A stretch of DNA of 53,426 nucleotides from Cyanobium sp. NIES-981 (GCA_945877595.1 CAMDVN010000011.1:1-53426); one strand, 5' to 3'. Shown: positions 17,645 through 27,796, counted from the stretch's first letter. Made by a program: numbers and translations. The notes: generated by a model not told the origin, from the letters alone.

Positions 17645-17734
17645 GGCAGACAGGGTGGAGAGCAACGTCTCAGACAGCAAGATTGCCAACCGGCCCGCGG
17701 TCGGCCGGTCAGAATCGGCTGATCTTCCCGCAGC

Positions 17735-17908
17735 GTGGTTGTGCTGTCTGATCTGACCCTGGCCTTCAGCACCGCCGGCGACGCCGCCAATGGGCTGCTG
17801 TTTGGCTGGGACATCGCCACATTTCAGAAATGGGCGTTGATCTACCTGGGGGTGTCGTCGCTGGCGTTTGTGCTGGTTTGGATTGTGGGCTACCTGCGGA
17901 AGGCCTAG
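17735..17908 (+). CDS. Small single-span membrane protein, unknown
   Basis: A 57-residue frame from GTG 17735 (or GTG 17741). The N-terminal part is polar (SDLTLAFSTAGDAANG), then one strong membrane segment (WALIYLGVSSLAFVLVWIVGYL) ends in a basic RKA. This architecture is like small cyanobacterial membrane subunits, but I do not recognise a specific family. It lies 90 bases from the divergent purT start and its stop overlaps the stop of the convergent 78-residue gene by four bases. The tight packing and clear membrane segment support it as real. Confidence 0.6.
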   Translation: MVVLSDLTLAFSTAGDAANGLLFGWDIATFQKWALIYLGVSSLAFVLVWIVGYLRKA

Positions 17909-18141
17909 GGGAGCAGCGTGAGCTGGCGCATCGGCGATTCCTCGTTGATGAAGCCATAGGCCTCGAACACAGCCGGATCGGGATGGGTGATGTGCTGGCC
18001 ATCGCTGTGGCGCTCCAGCGCGAACCCCTCCGTGGCCATGCGGCGCATCAAGGCCGCGGCTTCTTCAAGCCGGGCGGCCATAGCCGCGAGGCTGGCGCAA
18101 TCGGCGGTGAGTCCGGTCTCCTTCCAGGTGAAGTAGGCCAT
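17905..18141 (-). CDS. Conserved small hypothetical protein
   Basis: 78 residues beginning MAYFTWKETGLTADC, with an amphipathic helix rich in Ala, Arg and Glu (AARLEEAAALMRRMATEGF) and a polar C-terminal half (HSDGQHITHPDPAVFEAYGF). No membrane segment or cofactor motif. The type is familiar from picocyanobacterial genomes but without an assigned function that I know. It is 38 bases downstream of mraY on the same strand, so they may share a transcript. Confidence 0.65.
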   Translation of the reverse strand: MAYFTWKETGLTADCASLAAMAARLEEAAALMRRMATEGFALERHSDGQHITHPDPAVFEAYGFINEESPMRQLTLLP

Positions 18142-18179
18142 CGGGTGGTTGGGGCAGGCGGGGCTCAGGGCGGCAGGGC

Positions 18180-19283
18180 TCAGGGCAGCAGCACCAAACC
18201 CACTCCCACCAGTAGCAGGCTGGTGATCCAGAAGCGGTGCACCACGGCCACTTCGCCCAGTCCCCCCAGTTCAAAGTGATGGTGCAACGGGGCCATGCGA
18301 AACAGGCGCCGTCCCTGGCCTGTGGCCGGGTTCTTGGTGGCCTTGAACACCCAGACCTGCAGGATTACCGAAACCGATTCCGCCAGAAACACGCCGCCCA
18401 TCAGCAGCAATGGCCAGAGGCTGTTGGAGAGCAGGGCCACCGCGGCCAGGGCCGCCCCCATGGCGAGGGAGCCGGTGTCGCCCATGAACAGCCTGGCGGG
18501 GTTGTGGTTGAAGGCCAGAAAGCCCAGCCAACACCCCGCCATGGCCGCGCAGAAGCCCGCCAGCACGGGATCTCCTTCATGGCCCCGCAGCATCAGCTGC
18601 AGGGCCATGCCGGTGAACACCACCGCACCGCAACCGGCCGCTAGGCCATCGAGGCCGTCGGTGAGGTTGGTGGCGTTGCTTTCAGCCATCAACACAAAGA
18701 GGCCCAGGGGCCAGATCAACAGCCCCAGGGGCAGCACCCAGCCCATCGGCAGGGCCACATCGCCGGCATGGGCACCGCCCAGCCACTGGCCCCAGGCGGC
18801 CCAGGCCAGAAACAGCACAGCTGTGCCCGCCTGCAGCGCCAATTTGCCGCGGGGGCTGAGGCCGGTGTTGGTGCGTTTGGTGAGGCTGCGCCAGTCATCG
18901 ACCGCGCCGATCGCCATGGCGGCCAGGGTGATGGCCGCCACCGCCAGCAGGCGGGGATCTTCGGGGCTGATCAGCCCCCCCACCAGCACCCCAATCGGTA
19001 CCACGAGCAGACCACCCATGGTGGGGGTCCCAGCCTTGCTCTGGTGTGCCTGGGGGCCTTCTTGGCGGATCACCTGGCCCAGCTTGAGGGCCCTCAGCCG
19101 CGGTGTGCCCCAGGCGGTGATCGCGGTGGCCAGCCCCGCCGCCAGCAGCAGCGGTGGGCTGAGCAGCGAATTGGGCACCAGGACGTCACAGAGCAGGCAG
19201 CAGCCCAGCAGCAAAAAGCCCAACAACCCAGCCGATTGGCGCGGGTCGCTGGGCCAGGGGGGCAGCGGGAAACGGAATGACAA
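18180..19283 (-). CDS. mraY: Phospho-N-acetylmuramoyl-pentapeptide-transferase
   Basis: Integral membrane enzyme that joins UDP-MurNAc-pentapeptide to undecaprenyl phosphate, making lipid I for peptidoglycan. 367 residues with about ten hydrophobic segments. Signature loops are [49 protein letters not shown] (catalytic Asp cluster) and [11 protein letters not shown]. All expected polar residues are present. It is on the same strand as the downstream 78-residue gene and the upstream DUF3134 gene (18-base gap), and far from other cell-wall genes. Confidence 0.95.
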   Translation of the reverse strand: MSFRFPLPPWPSDPRQSAGLLGFLLLGCCLLCDVLVPNSLLSPPLLLAAGLATAITAWGTPRLRALKLGQVIRQEGPQAHQSKAGTPTMGGLLVVPIGVLVGGLISPEDPRLLAVAAITLAAMAIGAVDDWRSLTKRTNTGLSPRGKLALQAGTAVLFLAWAAWGQWLGGAHAGDVALPMGWVLPLGLLIWPLGLFVLMAESNATNLTDGLDGLAAGCGAVVFTGMALQLMLRGHEGDPVLAGFCAAMAGCWLGFLAFNHNPARLFMGDTGSLAMGAALAAVALLSNSLWPLLLMGGVFLAESVSVILQVWVFKATKNPATGQGRRLFRMAPLHHHFELGGLGEVAVVHRFWITSLLLVGVGLVLLP

Positions 19284-19301
19284 GGCGGGGGTAGAACGAC
19301 G

Positions 19302-19577
19302 TCAGTCTTCCCAGTCTTCCTCGGCCTGGTCGTCGGCCTGGTTGTAATCCTCTTTTTCGCCCATCAGCGCCGAGAGTTCTTCCTCCTCGACCGTGCTCAC
19401 CTCGGTGCTGGCGCTCTCCTCATCGGCCACCAGGCGGCCGCTGCTCTCAAGCCAGCTCAGCAGATCCGGTTCATCGCGAAGGGGCAGCACCGGAGCCATC
19501 TCATTCCGGCCGTAGCGGGTCAGGGAGGGGTTGATGGTGTCGAGCCGGCTGCTGCCGCTGCTTGCAAGCTTGCTCAT
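19302..19577 (-). CDS. DUF3134-type cyanobacterial protein
   Basis: 91 residues. A conserved N-terminal half (NPSLTRYGRNEMAPVLPL, then LLSWLESSGRLV) matches what I know of the cyanobacterial DUF3134 family. The C-terminal half is very acidic (many Glu and Asp, ending EEDWED) and probably disordered. No enzymatic motif. Upstream of mraY on the same strand, with 18 bases between. Function unknown. Confidence 0.75.
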   Translation of the reverse strand: MSKLASSGSSRLDTINPSLTRYGRNEMAPVLPLRDEPDLLSWLESSGRLVADEESASTEVSTVEEEELSALMGEKEDYNQADDQAEEDWED

Positions 19578-19639
19578 GGGTATGGATTCGCCGCTCGCTG
19601 GTCAATCCGTCACATTAGCTGTCTGACCCGCACAATTCC

Positions 19640-19864
19640 ATGGTTCGTTCGGTGATCCGGCTTTGGGCCCTCGCGTTGATGCTCAGTGCGGTGCTGGTGG
19701 CGGCAGGGCAGCGCTGGTCCCAGCCGCTGCACCCCGAGCCGCTGCTGGCCTGGCTGCTGGTGCTGGGGCTGCCGCTGGTGGTGGCGCTCTGGTTGGGGTT
19801 CAACTGGCGCCTACCGGCGGGCCAGGGGGGAGAATCGCTCAAGAGTGCTGAGGTTGAGCCCTGA
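19640..19864 (+). CDS. Small two-span membrane protein, unknown
   Basis: 74 residues with two hydrophobic segments ([15 protein letters not shown] and [18 protein letters not shown]) and a polar tail. The stop codon TGA shares its last base with the ATG of argG at 19864, so translation may be coupled. I do not recognise a family. A divergent gap of about 62 bases separates it from the DUF3134 gene. Confidence 0.65.
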   Translation: MVRSVIRLWALALMLSAVLVAAGQRWSQPLHPEPLLAWLLVLGLPLVVALWLGFNWRLPAGQGGESLKSAEVEP

Positions 19865-21072
19865 TGGGTCGCGCGAAAAAAGTGGTGCTGGCGTATTCGG
19901 GCGGGGTTGATACCAGCGTCTGTATTCCCTACCTGAAGCAGGAGTGGGGCGTCGACGACGTGATCACCTTTGCGGCCGATCTCGGCCAGGGGGATGAGCT
20001 TGAACCGATTCGCCAGAAGGCGCTTGATTCGGGCGCCAGCCAGTCGATCGTGGGTGATTTGATTGAGCCCTTCATCACGGAATTTGCCTTCCCGGCCATT
20101 CGCGCCAATGCGCTCTATGAGGGCCGCTACCCCCTGAGCACCGCCCTGGCCCGGCCGCTGATCGCCCGCCGCCTGGTGGAGATCGCCCGCGAGCTGGGGG
20201 CCGATGCGGTCGCCCATGGCTGTACCGGCAAGGGCAACGACCAGGTGCGTTTCGATGTAGCCATCGGAGCCCTGGCCCCCGACCTCAAGGTGCTGACCCC
20301 GGCGCGGGAGTGGGGCATGAGCCGTGAACAGACAATCGCCTACGGCGAACGCTGCGGCATTCCCTCACCGGTGAGCAAGGCGTCGCCCTATTCGATCGAC
20401 CTCAATCTGCTGGGTCGCTCGATTGAGGCCGGTGCCCTGGAGGATCCCAATGTGGAACCTCCAGAAGAGATCTATGCCATGACCGTGTCGGTTGATGCGG
20501 CCCCGGCGCAGGCCCAGGTGGTGGAGATTGGCTTTGACCAGGGCAACCCCGTGAGCCTCGATGGGGTGCGCCTCGATCCGGTGAATCTGATCCGCCAGGC
20601 CAATGCCCTGGCCGGCAGCCATGGCTTTGGCCGGCTCGACATGATTGAGAACCGGGTGGTGGGCATCAAGAGCCGCGAGATCTATGAAACCCCGGGCCTG
20701 CTGTTGCTGATCAGGGCGCACCAGGAGCTCGAGAGCCTCACCCTGGCTGCCGATGTGCTGCGCACCAAGCGCCAGCTCGAAATGCAGTGGGCCGACCTGG
20801 TGTACCAGGGCCTGTGGTTTGGACCCCTGAAGGACGCTCTCGATGGCTTCATCGAACGCACCCAGCAGACCGTCAATGGCACGGTCCGGGTGAAGCTGCA
20901 CAAGGGCAATGCCACCGTGGTAGGCCGCAGTTCAGGTTCCGACAGCCTCTATGTGCCCGACATGGCCACCTATGGCGCCGAGGATCAGTTTGACCATCGG
21001 GCATCGGAAGGCTTCATCTACGTGTGGGGCCTGCCGACCCGGCTGTGGGCTGCTCGTCGGCGCCTGGGCTGA
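19864..21072 (+). CDS. argG: Argininosuccinate synthase
   Basis: Joins citrulline and aspartate with ATP in arginine biosynthesis; 402 residues. The N-type ATP pyrophosphatase loop [11 protein letters not shown] is at residues 8-18. Further family motifs are [39 protein letters not shown] and [10 protein letters not shown]. The start overlaps the stop of the small membrane gene by one base. The final 59 bases overlap the end of a convergent coiled-coil gene. Confidence 0.97.
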   Translation: MGRAKKVVLAYSGGVDTSVCIPYLKQEWGVDDVITFAADLGQGDELEPIRQKALDSGASQSIVGDLIEPFITEFAFPAIRANALYEGRYPLSTALARPLIARRLVEIARELGADAVAHGCTGKGNDQVRFDVAIGALAPDLKVLTPAREWGMSREQTIAYGERCGIPSPVSKASPYSIDLNLLGRSIEAGALEDPNVEPPEEIYAMTVSVDAAPAQAQVVEIGFDQGNPVSLDGVRLDPVNLIRQANALAGSHGFGRLDMIENRVVGIKSREIYETPGLLLLIRAHQELESLTLAADVLRTKRQLEMQWADLVYQGLWFGPLKDALDGFIERTQQTVNGTVRVKLHKGNATVVGRSSGSDSLYVPDMATYGAEDQFDHRASEGFIYVWGLPTRLWAARRRLG

Positions 21073-21391
21073 GCCCCACCAGGGCTTTCAGCCAGTTCCT
21101 GGAGGCCCGCCAAGACCGTTGGCCCGAGGTCGGTTGCGGCAACAGCAGCAACTGCGCTTTGGGCTGGATTGAATTCTGCAGCAACACCTGTTGGCGAAGT
21201 CCGGCGGTTTCAGCCAGTAGATGGTGCTGTTGATCGAGCAGCGGCTGCAACCGTTCGCGGAATTTGCGCTCAAAGATTTCTGGCAGATCTTCGAGGAGCC
21301 GTTCCATCTCTGCGACCTCGCTGCGGGTGGCCTCCAGGGCCTCCCGCAGATGTTGGAGCTCAACGCTCGAAGACGGCAGGCGAGGCTCCAT
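21014..21391 (-). CDS. Predicted coiled-coil protein, unknown
   Basis: 125 residues. Residues about 10-70 ([19 protein letters not shown] and onwards through [19 protein letters not shown]) form a strong heptad-rich helix. The C-terminus has a short motif, [17 protein letters not shown] do not recognise the family. The last 19 codons overlap the argG 3' end tail-to-tail. It lies 39 bases downstream of rpsF on the same strand and may be co-transcribed with it. Confidence 0.6.
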   Translation of the reverse strand: MEPRLPSSSVELQHLREALEATRSEVAEMERLLEDLPEIFERKFRERLQPLLDQQHHLLAETAGLRQQVLLQNSIQPKAQLLLLPQPTSGQRSWRASRNWLKALVGLSPGADEQPTAGSAGPTRR

Positions 21392-21430
21392 GGCGCGAAC
21401 CTACCCACAAACCCCCGAGCGAATCAATCC

Positions 21431-21796
21431 TTAGGCGTTGGCAGGCTCAAGGGGGGCTGCTTCGGTGGTGGTGGCGCTGGGCATGGAGCGGGGGGCGGGC
21501 ATCGGCCCGTCCTGCTTCACGGTGAGGTACCGGATGACGTCTTCGGAGAGACGCATGGCCCGCTCCAGCAGGGCCACTTGCTGGCCATCGCCGTTGTGGT
21601 TGAGCTGCACGTAGATGCCTTCACGATGCTTGGCGATCGTGTAAGCCAGGCGGCGCTTGCCGCGCATCTGGCAATCGAGCACTTCGGCACCGGCCTCGGT
21701 CACGAGGTCGCGGTATTTGTTGACGTGGGTTTCGACCTCTTCCTCCGGAATGTCCGGACGAAGGATGTACATGGTTTCGTAATACGGCTGCGTCAT
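21431..21796 (-). CDS. rpsF: 30S ribosomal protein S6
   Basis: 121 residues: [18 protein letters not shown] at the N-terminus, the [20 protein letters not shown] core strand and [13 protein letters not shown] are the S6 hallmarks. An Ala/Pro/Thr-rich tail of about 25 residues follows the fold, as is common in cyanobacteria. It binds 16S rRNA with S18 in the 30S platform. It is not next to rpsR here. Confidence 0.96.
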   Translation of the reverse strand: MTQPYYETMYILRPDIPEEEVETHVNKYRDLVTEAGAEVLDCQMRGKRRLAYTIAKHREGIYVQLNHNGDGQQVALLERAMRLSEDVIRYLTVKQDGPMPAPRSMPSATTTEAAPLEPANA

Positions 21797-21882
21797 GGTC
21801 GCCTGGTAAGGGTGCGTCAGGGGCCAGCGGGCACAGTGCCCACCAGCGACGGATCGTCCAACCTACCAGTGGGGGCGCGAGC

Positions 21883-22356
21883 TCAAGGAAGCTGCATGCG
21901 CACGGCCTCGGAGAGGCTGGGGATGTTGGCCTCCTTGCCGCGCAGGCTTTCAACGACGGCAAACAGCATCAGGGCCAGCGCGCCCAGAAACACCGTATTG
22001 CTCAGGGTTCGCACCGCGAACCCACCCCCGAGGGGCGACAACAACACGCTGAACCCCAGTGAGAGCAGCACCAGCACAATGTCGAGCAGAATCGCCTGCA
22101 TCACGTTGAAGCGGATCAGGTAGGGCACCCGGGCGTTGCGCACCACGGCCAGAAACAGCACCAGGAAGAGCACGAAGCCGCCAAACGGCACGGCTTGCTG
22201 AAGCAGCTCCACCGGCCGGGCCGGCAGGGCAAGCCACTCCAGCGCTGGGATCAATCCAAACAGGGAACGGCCAAAGGGAACCGCGTCGTTCCAGGGCAGC
22301 AGGTAGGCCGCCGCCGCTAGGAGCCGTTGCCAGATCGGAGGGCCTTGCATCGACAT
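21883..22356 (-). CDS. Tic20-family membrane protein
   Basis: 157 residues from ATG 22356 (or 22350). Four hydrophobic segments and motifs such as RLLAAAAYLLPWNDAVPFG, RNARVPYLIRFNVMQAILLDI and a C-terminal LRGKEANIPSLSEAVRMQL match the cyanobacterial relatives of the chloroplast import protein Tic20. The bacterial role is not settled. The open frame extends further upstream, but those residues look spurious and approach aroE. It lies between aroE and rpsF on the same strand. Confidence 0.85.
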   Translation of the reverse strand: MSMQGPPIWQRLLAAAAYLLPWNDAVPFGRSLFGLIPALEWLALPARPVELLQQAVPFGGFVLFLVLFLAVVRNARVPYLIRFNVMQAILLDIVLVLLSLGFSVLLSPLGGGFAVRTLSNTVFLGALALMLFAVVESLRGKEANIPSLSEAVRMQLP

Positions 22357-22405
22357 CAACCCGCACATGGTCCACACATGGTCAGAGGCTAGGCAGGGGC
22401 GTGGA

Positions 22406-23380
22406 TCAGCCAGGGTCTGTTGCGAGCGCGGCTTCGGCGGCGCGGCGCATCGCATCGACCGGCACATCGCTCCGTTGGCTCCACAGGCGCAGGGCTGCAG
22501 CCCCCTGCTGCACCAGCATCTCGAGGCCATCGATGGTGCGGCAGCCCCGGGCCGCGGCGGCCTGCAACAACGGCGTGGGTCTGGGGGTGTAAATCAAGTC
22601 GTAGACAGTGGCTTCGGGGGAGAGGTGGGCCAGCTGCTCTGCCCTCAGCGGGCAGGGCCCGTTGAGGGCTCTCGCCTGGGCGCTGGCCATGCCCACCGGG
22701 GTGGTGTTCACGATCAGGCTGGCCGTGCTGAGCGCCTCGGTGAAGGCCTCGCTGTACCCCTTGGCCAGCGGTCCCGCTGAGGCGTGCCCAGGCTCTGGCC
22801 AGCAGAGGGTTTGCAGTTGGGGTGCCCAGTTGGCGCAGCTGGTCTGGAAGGCTTGCAAGGCGTCGGCACGGCGGCCGGCGAGCTGAATCGAGGCCAGGCC
22901 CAGGTTGGCCAGGCCCGCCACCACGGCTCGGGCGCTGCCGCCGCAGCCGAGCACCACGGCCTGGCGGTCAGCCCAGGGGTTGGGGCTGGAGCTTGAGCTG
23001 CCATGGCGCAGGGGATCCAGGAAGCCTTCCACATCGGTGTTGGTGCCCAGCCAGCCCCCGCTGGCTTGCCGGCACAGGGTGTTGACGGCGCCCAGCCGCT
23101 CGGCCAAGGGGCTGAGCTGGCTGCAGAGCGGGGCGACGGCCTGTTTGTGGGGGATGGTCACGTTGAGGCCGCGGCAATCGACGGCCTCGAGCCCCTGCAG
23201 CACCACCTCCAGCCGGTGCGTCGGGGCGGGCAGGGCCAGGTAGACCCAGTTGAGCCCCAGTTCGGCCAGGGCGGCGTTGTGCATGGCCGGCGAGAGCGAG
23301 TGGCGCACGGGATCCCCAAGCAGACCCACCAAAACCGTATGGGCGTCAATCTCCCGAAGCGTGGAGGGGGCAGGGGCCAT
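22406..23380 (-). CDS. aroE: Shikimate dehydrogenase
   Basis: NADP-dependent reduction of 3-dehydroshikimate in aromatic amino-acid synthesis. LLGDPVRHSLSPAMHNAAL (substrate site), NVTIPHKQAVAPL with the catalytic Lys, NTDVEGF and the Rossmann loop GCGGSARAVVAGLANLG are present. ATG 23380 gives 324 residues, a little longer than E. coli AroE; the frame is open to 23443. The promoter lies opposite dnaK. A DAHP synthase of the same pathway is at 35598. Confidence 0.94.
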   Translation of the reverse strand: MAPAPSTLREIDAHTVLVGLLGDPVRHSLSPAMHNAALAELGLNWVYLALPAPTHRLEVVLQGLEAVDCRGLNVTIPHKQAVAPLCSQLSPLAERLGAVNTLCRQASGGWLGTNTDVEGFLDPLRHGSSSSSPNPWADRQAVVLGCGGSARAVVAGLANLGLASIQLAGRRADALQAFQTSCANWAPQLQTLCWPEPGHASAGPLAKGYSEAFTEALSTASLIVNTTPVGMASAQARALNGPCPLRAEQLAHLSPEATVYDLIYTPRPTPLLQAAAARGCRTIDGLEMLVQQGAAALRLWSQRSDVPVDAMRRAAEAALATDPG

Positions 23381-23502
23381 GGCCTGGATCGCCAGAGGAG
23401 CAGTCCCCGATCCTCCCTGGTACGGCCTCGGTTCGGGAACCACGCCTCGCCTGGAGAGGGGCCCGCTGCTGAAGATGCAGAGATTCTGAAACTCATATCA
23501 CC

Positions 23503-23508
23503 AGGAGG
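23503..23508 (+). promoter_or_regulatory. Strong ribosome binding site of dnaK
   Basis: AGGAGG lies eight bases before ATG 23517. It decides the start in favour of [12 protein letters not shown]; the in-frame GTG at 23508 falls at the end of the site itself. Confidence 0.8.
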
Positions 23509-23516
23509 TGGTCCCC

Positions 23517-25424
23517 ATGGGAAAGGTCGTCGGCATTGATCTCGGCACTACGAACAGCTGCGTCGCGGTGATGGAAGGTGGCAAGCCCACCGTGATCGCC
23601 AACGCTGAGGGGTTCCGCACCACCCCTTCGGTGGTGGCCTACACCAAAAATCAAGACCAACTTGTTGGTCAGATCGCCAAGCGTCAGGCGGTCATGAACC
23701 CCGAAAACACCTTTTATTCGGTGAAGCGGTTCATTGGTCGCCGCGTTGACGAAGTCAACGAGGAATCGAAGGAAGTGAGTTATGGCGTTGAGAAGGCCGG
23801 AGCCAACGTCAAGGTCAAGTGCCCGGTTTTGGGGAAGCAGTTTGCCCCTGAGGAGGTGAGCGCCCAGGTGCTGCGCAAGCTGGCTGAAGACGCTGGCAAA
23901 TACCTCGGCGAGACCGTCACCCAGGCGGTGATCACCGTTCCCGCCTACTTCAACGACTCCCAGCGCCAGGCCACCAAAGACGCCGGCAAGATCGCCGGCC
24001 TCGAAGTGCTGCGCATCATCAACGAGCCCACCGCGGCCGCTCTGGCCTATGGCCTCGATCGAAAGAGCAACGAGCGCATCCTGGTCTTTGACCTCGGCGG
24101 CGGCACCTTCGACGTTTCGGTGCTTGAGGTTGGCGATGGGGTGTTTGAGGTGCTCTCCACCTCCGGCGATACCCACCTGGGGGGCGACGACTTCGACAAA
24201 GTCATTGTCGATCACCTCGCCGACAGCTTCAAGGCCAACGAAGGCATTGACCTGCGCCAAGACAAGCAGGCCCTCCAACGTTTAACCGAGGCGGCCGAAA
24301 AGGCCAAGATCGAGCTCTCCAGTGCGTCCCAGAGCGAGATCAACCTGCCGTTCATCACGGCCACGCCGGAGGGCCCCAAGCACCTCGATCTCAACCTCAC
24401 CCGGGCCAAGTTTGAAGAGCTGGCCTCCAAGCTCATCGACCGTTGCCGAGTGCCGGTCGAGCAAGCGCTCAAGGACGCCAAGCTTGCAGCCAGTGAGCTC
24501 GATGAAGTGGTGATGGTGGGCGGCTCCACCCGCATCCCGGCCGTGTTGGAGCTGGTCAAGCGCGTCACCGGTAAAGATCCCAACCAGACCGTTAACCCCG
24601 ATGAGGTGGTGGCGGTTGGGGCTGCGATTCAGGGCGGTGTGCTGGCCGGTGAGGTCAAGGACATCCTGCTGCTCGATGTCACACCCCTGTCCCTTGGGGT
24701 CGAAACCCTGGGTGGTGTGATGACCAAGATGATCACCCGCAACACCACCATCCCCACCAAGAAAGCGGAGGTGTACTCCACCGCGGTGGATGGTCAGACC
24801 AACGTCGAGATCCACGTGTTGCAGGGTGAGCGCGAGATGGCCAGCGACAACAAGTCGCTGGGCACCTTCCGGCTCGATGGCATCCCCCCCGCCCCCAGGG
24901 GTGTGCCCCAGATCGAAGTCACCTTCGACATTGATGCCAACGGAATCCTCAGCGTCACGGCCAAAGACAAGGGCAGCGGCAAGGAGCAGAGCATCTCGAT
25001 CACCGGCGCCTCCACCCTCAGTGACAACGAGGTGGATAAGATGGTGAAGGATGCCGAATCCAATGCAGCTGCCGATAAGGAAAAGCGCGAGAAGATCGAC
25101 GTCCGCAATCAGGCTGAAACCCTGATTTACCAGGCTGAAAAGCAGCTCGGTGAACTGGGCGACAAGGTGGGCGCTGCCGACAAGACCAAGGTCGAAGACT
25201 TTGCCAAGCAACTCAAGGAGGCGCTTGAGAAAGACGACATCGAGACCATCAAGACCGTGCTGGAGCAGCTTCAGCAAGCGCTCTATGCCGCGGGTGCCGC
25301 TGTCTATCAGCAAGCTGGTGCCGATGGGGCCGGTGGTGCTCCGGGTGGCAATGGCGACGGGGCTGCTGGCGGCAGTGCCTCTGCTGATGACGTCATCGAC
25401 GCCGAGTTCACCGAGACCAAGTGA
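23517..25424 (+). CDS. dnaK: Chaperone protein DnaK (Hsp70)
   Basis: 635 residues. ATPase domain: [17 protein letters not shown], the second signature [12 protein letters not shown]-like stretch ([17 protein letters not shown]) and [12 protein letters not shown]. The substrate domain and helical lid follow, ending in a Gly/Ala-rich linker and a [12 protein letters not shown] tail typical of housekeeping DnaK (cyanobacterial DnaK2 type). It folds and protects cytosolic proteins with DnaJ and GrpE, which are not in this window. Single-gene unit: strong Shine-Dalgarno upstream, intrinsic terminator downstream. No CIRCE element was seen upstream. Confidence 0.97.
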   Translation: MGKVVGIDLGTTNSCVAVMEGGKPTVIANAEGFRTTPSVVAYTKNQDQLVGQIAKRQAVMNPENTFYSVKRFIGRRVDEVNEESKEVSYGVEKAGANVKVKCPVLGKQFAPEEVSAQVLRKLAEDAGKYLGETVTQAVITVPAYFNDSQRQATKDAGKIAGLEVLRIINEPTAAALAYGLDRKSNERILVFDLGGGTFDVSVLEVGDGVFEVLSTSGDTHLGGDDFDKVIVDHLADSFKANEGIDLRQDKQALQRLTEAAEKAKIELSSASQSEINLPFITATPEGPKHLDLNLTRAKFEELASKLIDRCRVPVEQALKDAKLAASELDEVVMVGGSTRIPAVLELVKRVTGKDPNQTVNPDEVVAVGAAIQGGVLAGEVKDILLLDVTPLSLGVETLGGVMTKMITRNTTIPTKKAEVYSTAVDGQTNVEIHVLQGEREMASDNKSLGTFRLDGIPPAPRGVPQIEVTFDIDANGILSVTAKDKGSGKEQSISITGASTLSDNEVDKMVKDAESNAAADKEKREKIDVRNQAETLIYQAEKQLGELGDKVGAADKTKVEDFAKQLKEALEKDDIETIKTVLEQLQQALYAAGAAVYQQAGADGAGGAPGGNGDGAAGGSASADDVIDAEFTETK

Positions 25425-25474
25425 TCGCTTGAACCCTGGTGGGTTTGACCCGGCTTGATCCCAATCAATCAATC

Positions 25475-25505
25475 AAGCCTCCCCGAAACGGGGGAGGCTT
25501 TTTTT
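25475..25505 (+). terminator. Rho-independent terminator of dnaK
   Basis: Stem AAGCCTCCCC (25475-25484) pairs with GGGGAGGCTT (25491-25500) around a six-base loop and runs into a T tract to 25505. It is 50 bases after the dnaK stop and 36 bases before the convergent pstS stop. Confidence 0.9.
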
Positions 25506-25540
25506 GTGGGCTTCAGGGCCCCACAGGCACCTGGCGCGGC

Positions 25541-26560
25541 TCAGGGTTTCAGGGTCGCCAGGGCTGCTCGAGCCCGGTTGAGTAGGGGGCCCGGCAGGGT
25601 CACGAAGCCGAGGGCTGGCGCATCCGCCTGGGCCGCGTCGGAGAGGGTGTAGCCGAAGGCTTTCTGCAGGGCTGGCAGTTTGGTGCCATTGCCGCTCCGA
25701 TACAGCAACACCCAGCTGAAGGTGACGATCGGGTATCCGGTTGTGGGGTTGGGATTACTGCCGGTGAGTTCGGGCCCTAGATCAATGCTGGCCAGGGCCT
25801 TGGCAGCCTCTTCGGTGCTGGGCTTGGCCAGCTGGCCGCTGCGGTTGGCGAGGGCTGCAGCCTGGAGGCCAGCCCGCACATAGGCCGACTCCACGTAGCC
25901 GATGCGACCCTTGGCCTGCAGCAGGTTGGCGGCGACGCCCTCGTTGCCTTTGGCGCCCACCCCAGTGGGCCAGTTGACCGATTTGCCGACCCCCACGCTG
26001 CGGTTCCAGGCGGGGCTAAAGGCGGCCAGCGACTTGGTGAAGTTGTAGGTGGTGCCGGAGCCGTCGGAGCGAAACACCACCTGGATTGCCTGATCGGCGC
26101 AGCCCAGTTGCTTGAAGTTGTTGATGGTGCCAGAGAAGATCCCCACCACCTGCGCCTGGCTGAGCCTGAGCTCACAGCCCGGCAGGTTGTAGGCCACGGC
26201 GATGGCGCCGGCCGTGAGCGGAATCTGCACGGCACCCCGCTGGATCGCTGCGGCTTCCGCGGTCGTCAGCGGTGCATCGCTGGCGCCGAAGTCGACCGTG
26301 CCGGCCTGGAACTGGCGTACTCCGGCACCGGAACCCACCGATTGGTAGTTGACGCGGATCTTCTCTCGGCTGGTGAGGTCGGCAAACCAACGCTGGTAAA
26401 TCCCGGCTGGAAAGCTCGCGCCCGCCCCCTGCAGTGAGGCCGAAGGACCACCACAACCCACCAAGGCCGCCAAGGGCACCAGGGCCACCAGGCTGCTGGT
26501 CATACAGGCCAGGGCTCCGGCGCGCAAGCGCTGGGGGCGGCAGATCGGGGAGTGCACCAT
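25541..26560 (-). CDS. pstS: Phosphate ABC transporter substrate-binding protein
   Basis: Periplasmic phosphate-binding lipoprotein. From ATG 26560 the 339 residues start with a signal sequence whose lipobox is LVGC. The mature protein has GAGASFPAGIYQRWF, the phosphate-contact motif YQSVGSGAGVRQF, DFGASDAPL and FRSDGSGTTYNFTKSL, all usual in PstS. The C-terminal half GYPIVTFSWVLLYRSG is also typical. No pstCAB genes adjoin it, as for the scattered pstS paralogues of many cyanobacteria. No clear Pho box was seen in the short leader, which instead contains a long hairpin. Confidence 0.93.
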   Translation of the reverse strand: MVHSPICRPQRLRAGALACMTSSLVALVPLAALVGCGGPSASLQGAGASFPAGIYQRWFADLTSREKIRVNYQSVGSGAGVRQFQAGTVDFGASDAPLTTAEAAAIQRGAVQIPLTAGAIAVAYNLPGCELRLSQAQVVGIFSGTINNFKQLGCADQAIQVVFRSDGSGTTYNFTKSLAAFSPAWNRSVGVGKSVNWPTGVGAKGNEGVAANLLQAKGRIGYVESAYVRAGLQAAALANRSGQLAKPSTEEAAKALASIDLGPELTGSNPNPTTGYPIVTFSWVLLYRSGNGTKLPALQKAFGYTLSDAAQADAPALGFVTLPGPLLNRARAALATLKP

Positions 26561-26580
26561 CGGCCGGCTACCAGTTGCTG

Positions 26581-26629
26581 GATCGGAAGCTTGGATCGGA
26601 TTGAGCAGATCCGGTCCAAGCTTCCGATC
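26581..26629. repeat. Near-perfect 21-bp hairpin between a ThiO-like gene and pstS
   Basis: 26581-26601 and 26609-26629 are inverted copies with a single mismatch (GATCGGAAGCTTGGATCGGAT and its partner) around a seven-base loop. No T tract follows on either strand, so it is not a standard intrinsic terminator. It begins 20 bases upstream of the pstS start and ends 19 bases after the upstream gene's stop. It could be a Rho-type or mRNA-stability element, or a pstS leader structure. Confidence 0.75.
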
Positions 26630-26648
26630 GAAGCAGGTTAGGGCTTGA

Positions 26649-27793
26649 TTAGGCGGCCTCCAGCTGCTGGGCGAGCCATTCGGCGGTGGCGGGCGCCAGT
26701 AGCAGGCCATTGCGGTAATGGCCGCTGGCTAGCAGTAGGCCGGGCTCCAGTTGTTCAAGCCAGGGGGCCGGGCGCCCCTGGGGCTGGGCCCGCAGCCCCT
26801 GCCACTGGCGCAGCACTTGGGCCTGCTGTAGCCAGCTTGGGGCGTCCCCCTGGAGGGTTTGGAGGGCCTGCAGCGCTGCTGGGTCGGCGGTGCTGCCCGG
26901 CTCCAGGGTGGCGCCGAGCCAAAGCCGGTGGCTGCTGTCGCCGGGCTGGGCGCGGCGCGGCACCAGGTTGATGCCACGCCAGGTCACCGCTGCGGGCCAG
27001 TCATCGGACCAGTGCCAAGGATTGGATGGGCCCCCTGCCAGTTCCAGGGCTTGCCCCAACACGGGAGCCAAGGCGATCGAATGGCCCAGCCCGGCCAGAA
27101 GGGCTGCGCTGGGAACCCCGGCGCAGATCACCAGCCAGTTTGATTCGAGCTCCTGGCCGCTGGCCAGCTGCACCCGCCAACCACCCGCCGCCCGCCGCAG
27201 CTCAGTGGCCCTGCCGTTGTAGGTGGTGGCTCCCAGGCCACGGGCCGCCGCCAGCAGGGCCTCGAGGGTGGGCCCTGGATCGAGCTGGCCATCGCGCGGT
27301 GACCACAGGGCGCCAAGCGCCTGGGCGGGCAGGGAGGGTTGCAGGGCCTGCAGTCGCTCTCGGCTCCACAGCTCCAGGGCCAATCCCTGGGCCTGGCGTT
27401 CGGCGCAGAGACGCTGTTGGCGTTGGGCTTCTTCGCTGCTGGCGGCGAGCAGCAGCAGGCCTCGTCGCAGGTTCACCGGGTGACCCAGGGCCTGCAGCTC
27501 AGGACACCATTGCTCCCAGAGGGCCAGGCTGCGTTGACGCAGCCGCCAGGCCCGGCCACTCGAGCGATGGAACACCTGGGCCATCAACAGCCCCAGGGCA
27601 GCCCAGCTTCCCGACGGCGAGCCCGGCTTGGGGCTGTTGGGGGTGTCGCCGGTGCCAAGTTCGAGGTTTGGGTCGATCAGGCCGACCTGGTGACCCCGGC
27701 GCTGAAGCCACCAACAGGCGGTGCGGCCGATGATGCCGCCGCCCAGGATCAGTACGGATCGGCGGGGCCCGGCCGGTGCAGACCCCTGGTCAT
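26649..27793 (-). CDS. FAD-dependent amino-acid/glycine oxidase (ThiO/DadA-like), apparent 1-base frameshift near the start
   Basis: The protein has an FAD-binding Rossmann start (SVLILGGGIIGRTACWWLQ) then a DAO-type body (FHRSSGRAWRLRQRSL) and a C-terminal GHYRNGLLLAPATAEWLA, as in ThiO-like glycine oxidases that feed thiazole synthesis. The frame holding the Rossmann motif has no ATG, GTG or TTG upstream; its first standard start (TTG 27587) lies after that motif. ATG 27793, three bases after the psbQ stop, is out of frame by one base. Adding one C to the four-base run at 27764-27767 joins MTRGLHRPGP to RRSVLILGGG. Either a base is missing in this sequence or the gene is mutated. Confidence 0.8.
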
Positions 27794-27796
27794 GCC

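Noticed and set aside
24282-25472. 396-codon minus-strand frame opposite dnaK
   Set aside because: Antisense of the highly conserved dnaK; it also runs up to the terminator hairpin region.
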